From contig NZ_JAGHZS010000010.1 of the NCBI RefSeq assembly GCF_017745275.1, positions 248,001-312,000 on the forward strand: a DNA stretch of 64,000 nucleotides, written 5' to 3'. The number at the start of each line of letters is the position of its first letter. Position 1 is the stretch's first letter. The notes beneath the pieces are model-generated. The model saw nothing but the letters and a program-made list of their open reading frames with translations, ran no database searches and was not told the origin of the DNA. Of this stretch, positions 11,001 through 23,000 are shown one piece after another. A program made the translations under genes and the position numbers. The stretch is from Chitinophaga sp. GTDB lineage: Bacteria; Bacteroidota; Bacteroidia; Chitinophagales; Chitinophagaceae.

Positions 11001-14000
11001 ATCGTTCCTGAGGGCCCATTTGAAAGAGAGAAAATTATTGCTTACCTCAAGGAAAGACTACCCGATTACATGGTGCCTTCTCTCCTCATGGAAATGAAAG
11101 TGTTGCCACTGAATGTAAATGGAAAAGTAGATAAAAAAGCGTTGCCGGCTCCTGATATCACAGCCTTGACGCAGCAGCGGTATGTAGCGCCTGTAAGCCC
11201 GATAGAGCAAACCCTGGCAGGCATCTGGCAGGACTTGCTCGGAGTAGCACGGGTAGGCATATACGATAACTTCTTTGAACTCGGCGGCGATTCTATTATC
11301 ACTATCCAGGTAGTTAGCCGGGTGAGGCGCGCAGGATATATATTGCAGCCGCGGGACCTGTTTGTTCATCAAACCATTGAACGGTTAGCGGTGCTGTTGC
11401 AGGGACGCAGCGATAATGCTGCCACCGGCGAACAAGGTATCCTCTCCGGCGAAAGCGGGTTGCTGCCGGTGCAGCAATGGTATTTTGACCTGGTAGACGG
11501 CGATACCTCTGCACATTTTAATCAGTCTGTATTGCTGGGAATAGATAAAAGCGTAACAGCAGATACATTGGCAACAGCCATCAGGAAGCTGGTGGAATAC
11601 CATGATGCATTACGTTTTACATTCCGTCATACTAATGCCGGATGGACGCAGGAATATGCTACCGCCAGTGGTGAGCTGGAAATTGTAGACTTGCAGCAAA
11701 CGGCTGCGGAAGAATTACCCGCCCGGATCACGGCTGTTGGCGAAGAATGGCAGCGAAGCCCGGATATCAGTAAGGGCAACGTGATCCGCCCTGTATTGAT
11801 GTTGACACCAGTAGGGGAGGCTACTAACCGTTTATTGCTGGTAGTTCACCATCTCGTGGTAGATGGTGTATCCTGGCGCATCCTGCTGGAAGATCTCCAG
11901 ATATTATTAAAGGAAGATGCCGGCAAAAAAGCAGAGGAAGTATTAGGCGCCAAGAGCAGCTCTTACCGTCAATGGTATAACGCGCTGGCAGCGTATAGCC
12001 GGCGCCGTAGCCTGCAGGAGCAACAACCATACTGGCAGCAGGTAGCAGCTGGTTATACGCCGCTCCGCGTAGATAAAACCTATAGCGGTAAAATCACTAT
12101 GGCGGATATGGGACATCATACCGCTGTACTGGCATCTGCACAAACGAAAAGCTTACTGCAGGAAGCATCGAAAGCATATCATACGGAAATAAACGACCTG
12201 TTACTGACAGCACTTGCACTTACTTTGGCGGAGTGGAATGGCCATCCCAACGTGCTGATTGGGCTGGAAGGACACGGGCGGGAGGCATTGACAAAAGATA
12301 TAGATACCAGTCGTACCGTTGGTTGGTTTACTAATCTTTACCCGGTATTGATCGAAGTGCCGGCAGATGAAAGGAAAGGACAACTGATCCCATCTGTTAA
12401 AGAACAATTACGCCAGGTCACAGATAAAGGACTCGGATATGGCGTGCTGAAATATATCAGCAAGGCAGATTATTTACCCGAAAAAGACCCATGGGAGGTA
12501 GTGTTTAACTATCTCGGTCAGCTGGATAACAGCGTTAGCAGGGCAGGCGTTTTAACGGGCGTGTCTGAGTCACCGGGATTGCCGATGGGCGAAGATTTCC
12601 CGGTGCATGATAAAATTGCTGTTAACAGCATGGTAGAAGGCGGAGAACTGGTGTTTAACTGGACTTTCAGTCTTCAACATTTTGATACTGCTACCATAGA
12701 AAAGCTGGCGGCCAACTGTTTATCCCATCTCGAAAAAATCATCTCCCATTGTATATCACAACAGGTACCTGTTTATACTCCTTCTGACTATGGGCTTGGC
12801 AGGGAAGTATCCAATGAGGCACTGGAAAAATTTTTGGAAGCTCCTTATAACGGCGCACCAAGACGTGAACAGTTAACCGGCTTATGCCGGTTAAGCGGAT
12901 TGCAGGAAGGGATGTTGTTCCTTGGATTGTATAATGAGCAGTCGGGCACTTATGTAGAACAAATGAATTGTGAACTGGAGCATTTACAACCGGTTGCTTT
13001 TAAACAGGCCTGGCAAAATTTATTGCTTCGCCATAGTATTTTAAGAAGTGCCTTTTATGTAGATGAATTGAGTATACCGGTACAATGTATTTATAAAGAC
13101 GTGGAATTACCTGTATTAGAGCTGGACTACCGGGGATTAAGCCGGGAGGAACAGGAACAGGCGTTTCGTGTATTTGAGGAGGCCGACCTGCGCCAGGGTT
13201 TCGATTTTAAAGCAGCGCCGCTGATGAGGATCACCTTGATCCGGTTGGAGGAAGACCGTTACCGGTTATTGTGGACGGTGCATCACATCCTGTTGGATGG
13301 ATGGTCTCAACCGATATTGATTGGGGAATTGCTGGAAAATTATGAAGCATTGCTGGCAGGAAATGGTTTGCCTGAAGTAGCGGAAGACCGTTATGAAGAT
13401 TATATCCGTTACCTGGAGCAGCAGGACAAAGAAGCGGCAGCCGCTTACTGGCAGGCATATCTGAAAAACATGGAAGAGGGTTCTCTGCTGCCATTTGTAG
13501 GCGATACCACGGCACGTACAAAAGGTGTTGGCGTATACAGGGAAGAGAAAATCAGGTTAGATGCTGCGCTTACAGAGAAAATAAACGACTATACGCAGCA
13601 ACAGCATATTACGCCAAATACACTGATGCAGGGTATCTGGAGTTACCTGTTGTCGGTTTATACCGGTCGCAACGACGTGGCTTTCGGCGTAACGGTTTCC
13701 GGGCGCCCGGAAGATCTGGCAGGTGTGGAACAACGGGTGGGGTTATACATCAATACATTGCCACTGTATGCGAATGCAGACGGGGCAAAGGAAATAGCTG
13801 CGTGGCTGCGGGAGTTGCAGGTAACGCAACTGCAAAGCAGGGAGTACCAGTATACAGCCCTGAATAATATCCTGCAATGGACCGCCGTGGGTGGCGATTT
13901 GTTTGATACCTCTATTACCTTCCAGAATTTCCCGGTGGGAGAAGTGGTGGCTTCCCGGGAGTGGCAGCTCAAAGTGACAGAGGTAGAAGTGCATCCGCAC

Positions 14001-17000
14001 ACCAATTATCCTTTAACCATTATCATTGGCATTGGTGCAGAAACAAGCCTGTTATTCAGCTACAACAGTGATCTGCTGGATACGTTTTATGCAGAGAAAA
14101 TTGCCGGTCATTTTAAGCAGGCATTATTACAGATCATTCAGAAAGAAGCATTGCAGCTACAGGATATTCAGTTGCATACGGCGGCTGAGCAGGCGCAGTT
14201 ATTATCTTCCCACCAGGTAGCTTACCCGGCTGATAAAACATTTATAGATCTTTTTACTGCGCAAGCCGCATATAGTCCCAACGCGCCGGCCGTGATTTTT
14301 GATAATACCAGGCTTAGTTACCGTATGCTGGAGGAACGGTCGAACCAACTGTCCCATTATCTGCGTAACCTGGGCGTGAAGGAGGGTTCCCTGGTACCGT
14401 TATATATAGAAAGATCCGCAGAGATGATGGTGGGAATACTAGGCATCCTCAAAGCAGGAGCTGCTTATGTACCTATCGATCCTGATTTCCCGGCTGATCG
14501 TATCTCCTTTATGCTGGAGGATACCCGCGCCGACATTGTCGTGAGTAATAATGCCGGTAAGGCAAAGCTGCCTGCAGGGATTACAGCACGTGTGGTAACG
14601 CTGGACGGAGACGAGTCCGCTATCAATAACTGCCCGGTGGCCGAACCAACAGGTAAACCTGCACCGGATGCACCATTGTATGTAATTTATACTTCCGGTA
14701 GTACGGGTAACCCTAAAGGGGTGATCGTTACCCATCGCAACCTGGTGGATTACCTGTATGGATTGAAAGCTGCGCTGCCGGTAGAGGAATGCCGCTCCTT
14801 CGGATTGCTTTCCAGCATTGCTACCGACTTAGGGAACACGGTTTTATTTCCGCCATTGATTTCAGGAGGAACGCTGCACATATTCTCTAAGGAGATGATC
14901 AGTGACGGTGAATTGTTAAGTAATTATTTTTCCATTCATCCAATAGATTGTATCAAAATTGTGGCTTCCCACTGGAAAGCGCTGTCAGCTTCCGGCAGAC
15001 TACTCTTGCCGGAGAAGCTGCTCATTTTCGGAGGCGAAGCGCTGGAAACAGCCGTGGAGAAGAGCATTCGCGCTTATGGCGCCCACTGCACCATTGTGAA
15101 TCACTATGGACCAACGGAAACGACTATAGGAAAACTACTGCATGTAGTGAATGATACCGATGCTTATGGTCACCATATCCCGGTTGGTAAACCATTTTCC
15201 AATACCAGGGTATATGTATTGAATGCTGCCGGGAAGTTATGTCCTGTAGGCGTTCCGGGTGAATTATACATTGGTGGTGAGGGGGTAGCGGCAGGCTATT
15301 TGAATAATAAGGATTTAACAGCGCAACGCTTTATTGCAGATCCTTTTGTAGGAGCGGCTGCTTCAAAATTATACCGTACCGGCGACCTGGTAAAGGTACT
15401 GCCGGATGGCAACATCCTGTTTGCCGGTCGTGTGGATGACCAGGTGAAAATTCGTGGCTACCGCGTGGAACTGGGAGAAGTAGAAAAGGCCTTGCTACAG
15501 CAGGATGCCGTGCATCAGGCCGTGGTGATAGCGCGTGGAGAAGACAGTGGCAGCCGGCGTTTGATTGGTTATGTGATAGCGGAAAGCAGCCAGGTAGATA
15601 CGGCCGCCATTATTGCCGGTATGAAAAAGCACCTGCCGGAATACATGATTCCTTCGGCGTTGGTGGTATTGGATAAGTTTCCATTACTGGCCAACGGTAA
15701 AGTAGATAAAAAGTCCCTGCCGGATCCCGACAGGGACAGCCCGGGCGCCGCTTCAGCAGTACCTTCAACACCAACGGAGCTGGCCCTCGCCGCTATCTGG
15801 TGCTCATTGCTGGAACTGGATGAAGTAGGTGTACATGATGATTTCTTTGCAATGGGAGGCCACTCGCTGTTAGCCATCCGCGTGGTATCTGCCATCCGGA
15901 AAAAGCTGGAAGTGGAAATCAGTATCGGGGATGTATTTGATTATCCCACTATTGCTGCTTTATCAGGTAGAATTACCGGCGGCAGTGAAAAAAGTACGAT
16001 ACCTCCGCTGGTAGCATTGGAAAGACCCGCACATATCCCGCTTTCGTATAGCCAGGAACGTTTGTGGTTTATAGATCAGCTGGAAGGAAGTGTACATTAT
16101 CATACGCCACATATCCTGCATTTGAAAGGGGAAATCAATAAACCCGCCCTGGAGCAGGCGTTGCAGCTGATCATCAACCGGCATGAGATATTACGTACCG
16201 TTATTGTGCAGCAGGATGGAATGGCCTGGCAGCAGGTGTTGGATAAATACCGCTGGCACATGACCATTATAGAGCACCTGCGCTTCAGGCCCGGAACCAA
16301 TGCATGCAGAGACTACATAAAATCATTGATTGATGTGCCTTTCAACCTGCAACAGGATCATATGTTGCGGGCGCATCTGCTGGTATTCGGTGAAACAGAT
16401 CACGTACTGGTGCTTAACCTGCATCATATTGCTTCTGATGGTTGGTCTACCGGTATATTGGTGCGTGAGTTGGAAGAAGGATATGCCGCCTTTGTGGAAA
16501 ACAGACCGGCACAGTTGCCTGTGCTGCCTGTGCAGTATGCAGATTACGCTATCTGGCAGCGAAAGCACCTGAGCGAAGAAGTATTACAACAAAAAACAGA
16601 CTACTGGAAAGAAAAGCTTACCGGGGTAAGTACGTTACAGTTACCCACAGATTATATACGGCCGGCGGTGCAGAGTGTTCGCGGTGATACCCACGAATTT
16701 AAACTGGATAAAGCGCTGTCAGAACGTTTGCTGGCCCTGTCACAACAGGAAGGTGTTACGCCGTTTATGACGCTGCTGGCGGCATTCAATGTGCTGCTCA
16801 ACCGTTATACTGGTGCGGAAGATATTTGTGTTGGCAGCCCGATAGCCGGCAGAACACAACAGGAAGTAGAAGGATTGATAGGTTTCTTCATTAACACATT
16901 AGCGCTGCGTACCCATCTGCAGGATGATCCTTCTTTTATATCCTTGTTGCACCAGGTAAAGCAAACCACGCTGAGTGCTTATGAAAACCAGGAAGTGCCG

Positions 17001-20000
17001 TATGAAAAAATTGTGGAACTGGTAGTGAAGGAGCGTGATATGAGCCGGCATCCTTTGTTCCAGGTAATGTTTGTATTGCAGAATGTGCCGGAGGCTGATT
17101 CGCTGCAAATGGGCGCATTGCAAATGTCGCAGCTGGACACGGAAGAAGTAGCAGCCAAGTTTGACCTGACGGTGTACCTGCAGGAAGGCCCTGACGGATT
17201 GAATGGATTTGTAGTGTACTGTGCCGACTTATTTACTGCGGAAACAATAGAACGGATGATGGGGCATTTTACGCAATTGCTTCGTGCGGTAGTGGATGCC
17301 CCTGCTGCAAGCATCAGCGAATTGCAGTTGTTAACACCTAAAGAGCAGAAACAGCTACGGTGGGCGTTTAATGAAACGGCCAGCGATTATCCACAGGATA
17401 AAACAATTGCCGCACTGTTTTCCGAACAGGCCAGGCTTTCTCCTTCCATGATTGCGCTGACGTTTTCAGGCCAGAGTTTAACTTACCGGGAGCTGGATGA
17501 ACGCTCCAATCAGCTGGCGCACTACCTGCAGCGTAAAGGTGTAACAGCGGAAGTAATGGTACCTGTTTGTGTGGACCGGTCGTTGGAATTAATTGTTGGT
17601 ATCCTGGGTATTCTGAAGGCGGGAGGTGCCTATGTGCCTATTGATACGGAATATCCTGCCGACCGCATTGCCTGGATGCTGACAGATACAGCTGCTCATA
17701 TTGTTGTTGGGAACACTGCCGCCAAAGCTATTTTGCCGGGAGTGAATCCTGCATTGGATATCATAGACCTGGAGGCCGACTGGGCGGTACTCAGCAAAGA
17801 GTCTATAGAAGCGGTTGACAGTGGTACACAGCCGGATAATCTGGCCTATGTTATTTATACCTCCGGTTCTACGGGACAGCCTAAGGGAGTAATGGTAACC
17901 AATAATAACGTAGTAAGCCTTGTACGGGGAACAGCTTATCTTAAACTTACACCAAAAGATATTTTGCTGTCAACAGGTTCACCTTCTTTTGATGCCAGTA
18001 CATTGGAGTACTGGGGCATGTTGCTGAACGGTGGTCAGCTGGTGCTTTGTTCACTAAATACTTTACTGGATAGTAGTTTGCTGAAGGCAGAGATCCGCAG
18101 CCGGGGTGTTTCCACCATGTGGTTTACAGCCAGCTGGTTGAATCAACTGGTAGATACAGATATCAGTGTATTTAAGGGATTGAAAACCATATTGGCCGGT
18201 GGAGAGAAACTTTCGGAGATACACATTGAAAAGATACGGAAGGCTTACCCGGATATGATAGTGATTAACGGATACGGCCCTACGGAAAATACGACTTTCT
18301 CCCTGACCTGTGAAATTGATGATGCGGCATTGGCGCATACCATTCCTGTTGGGCGCCCGTTGAATAACCGGGTAGCCTATATCCTGGATAGCCGTCGAAG
18401 ACTATGTCCGATTGGAGTGCCAGGGGAAATATATGTAGGTGGAGAAGGGCTTTCGCGTGGTTACCTGCATCGCCCGGAACTTACAGCAGAGAAGTTTGTG
18501 ATGCATAGTTTTGATCGTCAAACCACTGTCCGTTTATACCGTACCGGTGATCTGGGGAGATGGTTGCCGGATGGCAATATCGCTTATATGGGTCGTACGG
18601 ATGACCAGGTGAAGATACGTGGCCACCGGATAGAGCTGGGCGAAATAGAGAGTGTGTTACAATCATGCGAAGGGGTACAGCAAAATGTAGTGATTGCCGG
18701 CAAAGATGAACACGGTAGTTATAACAGGCTGATTGCTTACGTGGTGCCCGCCGGTTCATTCGACCGGGAAGGCATTCATCAATACCTGAATACCCGTTTG
18801 CCGGAATATATGGTACCGTCGCTGTTGATACCGCTGGAGCAGCTACCCCTTACCACCAATGGAAAAGTGGATAAACGCGCTTTGCCTGCACCGGATATAG
18901 CATTGTCGCAGGCGGATGCTTATGTTGCGCCGCGCAATAGCACAGAACAGCAACTGGCGGCTATCTGGCAACAGCTATTGGGGGTAGAACGGGTAGGGAT
19001 ATACGATAATTTCTTTGAATTGGGAGGGCACTCTTTGTTGGCGGTACGACTGATGTCGGCTATTAAAAAAGAGATGCAGGCAGCCGTACAGATCGGTGAT
19101 ATTTTTGATAGCCCTACCATACAGCTCCTGGCGGAGAAGGTGAAAGGCTGTGTTCCTGCTACTGTGCCGGCCATTGTTCCGAGAGACCGTAGTGCAAAAA
19201 TTCCTTTATCATTCAGCCAGGAACGTTTATGGTTCATAGACCAGTTCCAGGGAAGTACGCATTATCACGTGCCTTTGGTGCTAAGGCTGGGCACTAACCC
19301 CGACAGGGAAGCTTTGGCCTACGCTTTTCAGACCATGATCAATCGTCATGAGGTATTGCGTACGGTAATGGTGTCGGAAGAAGGGGTGGCATATCAACAG
19401 GTAAGAGAAAAGGACCGCTGGCAGCTGCAGGTGGTGGAAGACGAAAAGTATATCAATGATCCGGAAGCACTCGAACATTTGGTACAGGCACTCATTGCCA
19501 CGCCATTCGATTTGTCTGCGGATCATATGCTACGGGCACACCTGGTAGTACTGGATAAAGGCGAACATTTACTGGTGGTTACCTGGCATCATATTGTTTC
19601 TGATGGCTGGTCGATCAGTATTATTATGCGGGAACTGGCAGAGCTGTACGATGCGTACCTGCATAAACGCAGTCCCAACCTGCCGTTATTGCCCATACAA
19701 TATGCAGACTTTGCCATCTGGCAGCGGCAGTATTTATCTGGCGAGGTACTACAGCAAAAAATCAATTACTGGAAAGAAAAACTGACGGGTGTTACTTCAT
19801 TGCAACTACCCACAGATTTTATACGTCCGCCTGTGCAAAGTATGCGCGGCGCCACAAAAAGGTTTTTACTTCCTGCAACGTTGTCGGCACAGTTGCAGGT
19901 ATTGTCGAGGCAGGAGGGTACTACCTTGTTTATGACATTACTGGCCGCTTTTAAAGTGTTGTTGTATCGCTACAGTGGCCAGGAAGATATTTGTATTGGC

Positions 20001-23000
20001 AGCCCTATTGCCGGCAGAACGCAACAGGAAACAGAAGGGTTGATCGGATTTTTTGTGAACACCCTGGCCTTGCGCTCTGATCTGAGCAACCAGCCTTCCT
20101 TTACCAGGCTGTTGCAACAGGTAAGAGAAACTACTTTAGGTGCTTATGAACACCAGGAAGTGCCCTTTGAAAAAATAGTGGAAGAAGTGGTGAAAGAACG
20201 TGATCTGAGCCGGCACCCATTGTTCCAGGTGATGTTTATATTACAGAACACGCCTGAGGTACAGTCGCATAGCCTGGGAGAAGTGCCTTTGATACAGGAA
20301 GGCGTGGAACGGGTCACCGCGCAGTTTGACATGATGGTCAGCTTCGATGAAAGCCCGGAAGGATTGATGGGGACCGTGTTATATTGCGCCGACTTATTTG
20401 TTGCTGAAACCATCGACCGGCTGATAACGCATTTCGAACAATTGTTAGCGGCCATTGTGAAAGCACCTGACACCACTATCGGAAAAATTCCTATGCTGGC
20501 AGCCGCAGAACGTGATGAATTACTGACTACCTTAAATGCCACAGAGGTGGCCTTTGAAGGACTCGTTTCATTGCCGGAACTATTCACTACCCGCGCCGCA
20601 CTTTGCCCAAATGAAATAGCAGTTGTTGCCGGGAAAGAAACACTTACTTACCAGGAATTGGATCTTCGTTCCACTCAATTGGCGCACTACCTGCAAAGCA
20701 TAGGGGTAACAACCGGTACACTGGTGCCAATAAGTGTAGAGCGGTCGCTGAATATGATAGTGGGTGTATTGGGTATCCTCAAAGCCGGGGGAACCTACGT
20801 ACCAATAGACCCGGAATATCCGGAAGCCCGTATCCGTTATATCCTCAACGATATCGACGGCAAGGTCATCGTGTCCAGCAGCGCCTGTGCACCCAAAATA
20901 GATCTGTATCCCGGTGCAACAATAGTAGAAATAGACACATACCAGGATTTGATAGTAAAAGAAAGTCAGGACAAGGTTACCTGGAAGATAACGCCCGCAC
21001 CGTTGATGTATATTCTCTATACCTCGGGCACCACCGGTAATCCAAAAGGTGTAGAAATGCCGGCTACAGCAGCTATTAACCTGTTGTTCTGGCAACAAAC
21101 CCAGTTCGACACACAACAACCCAAACGTATACTGCAATTTGCCAGCCTGAATTTCGATGTGAGCTTCCAGGAAATATTTTCTTCCTTATGCTTTGGTAAT
21201 ACCATCTACCTGGTAGATGAAAATACAAGGAGAGATACGGATGCTTTATTACGCCTGATAGACAGGGGAGGGATCAATTACCTGTTCCTGCCTTATGTGG
21301 TATTGAAAAGTATTGCGGAGTATGCAAAACTGGTGTCTCTATATCCTGCTTCATTGGAGGCTGTATTTACCGCGGGAGAACAACTGCGGCTGGATAATGA
21401 CATCAAAGCGCTGCTGGATAATACCGGCGCAAAATTATATAACCACTACGGACCTACGGAAGCGCATGTGGTCACCTCTTATGAGGTGGAAGCCGCCGAT
21501 TTTGAAACCAGGTTTTTACCACCAATAGGTAGGCCTATTGCGAACGTGGCGATGTACATCCTGGATGCTAACGGTGAACTTTGCGGTAGAGGTGTAATCG
21601 GAGAATTGTGTATCGGCGGGGTACAGGTGGCCAACGGGTATTTGCATCAGCCGGAACTGACGGCTAAAAAATTCATTCCGGACCCTTTCAGTAAAATACC
21701 GGGAGCCCGCCTTTATAGAACTGGTGATATTGGCCGGTGGTTGCCTGATGGGAATATAGAATGCCTGGGCAGACTGGACGACCAGGTGAAGATCCGCGGA
21801 TACCGCGTGGAACTGGGAGAGGTGGAAAGTATTTTGCAGCAATGTAACGGAGTAAAGAAGTCTGTTGTATTAGCCAAAACAGATAGTAACGGCATGAAAC
21901 GGCTGGTGGGCTATGTGGTGCCCGAAGAACATTTTAACCGGGATGAAATAACTGCTTTCCTAAAGAGCAGGTTACCGGATTATATGGTGCCTTCACTCCT
22001 GATCGGGATGGAAAATCTGCCGCTGACGGCCAATGGAAAAGTAAATAAAAAAGCACTTCCGGATCCTGCAGCAGATGAATTGCTGAGTGGAAAGTATGCA
22101 GCTCCCCGCAATGATACAGAAACAGCTATTGCCGCTATTTGGCAGGAATTATTGGGGGTACAACGGATAGGCATATACGATAATTTCTTTGAGTTGGGTG
22201 GACATTCCCTGCTGGTGGTCCGTGTAGTTTGGACAATCAGAAAAACATTACAGGTGGAAATCGCCAACCGGGAAATATTTGAGTTCCCTACAGTTGCCTC
22301 ACTGGCAGCGGTACTGGATGAACGCAGAAAATGGGAACGGAGTAACGGGCAGGCGCTGTTGATGGATCCATCTGCCAGTCAGCATATTGTATTGCTGAAT
22401 AAAGGACCGAGGAATTTCCCTGTATTCCTGTTGCCGGGCGCCATCGGGCTTTGTGATGCTTACGAACAGTTGTCGGCGGCATTGAATGATACCTGCGCGG
22501 TATATGGATTATATATGCAGGGAATATTTGAAGGGGAGCAACCCCTTGAGGATTTTGCCAGCATCGCCGCGCAGAATATTACGTGGATGAAACAAGTGCA
22601 GCCGGTTGGGCCGTATCGTTTTATGGGCCATTCTTTTGGAGGGTATATTGTACATGAAATGGTAAGGCAGTTGGAGGATAGTGGCGACAAAGTGGAATTT
22701 GCAGCTATACTTGATACTACGGCAGTGGTAAAACAGCGGGTGCAACAACAGGAACTGATAGGAGGCGAGGTATTTGAATCGCTGGTATGGATCTTTGAAC
22801 AATACAAAATCATTTCCGTACCACATCCGGCATGGGTAGGGGATCTGGGCAAAGCCCTGGAAACAGTATCCGCCACCGAAGTGATTCCTTTTGTACTGGA
22901 TTTCATTAAAGACAAGCTGAGTAATGACTATATAGAATTTGTATTACGGTTAACAGATGTTCACCGGTGTAACCTGTCGATGGATTATACCATCACCGGG

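Noticed and set aside
4613-22220. Recurring similar segments through 4.6-22 kb as a mobile or satellite repeat
   Set aside because: They are homologous NRPS modules (C-A-PCP), not transposable elements.
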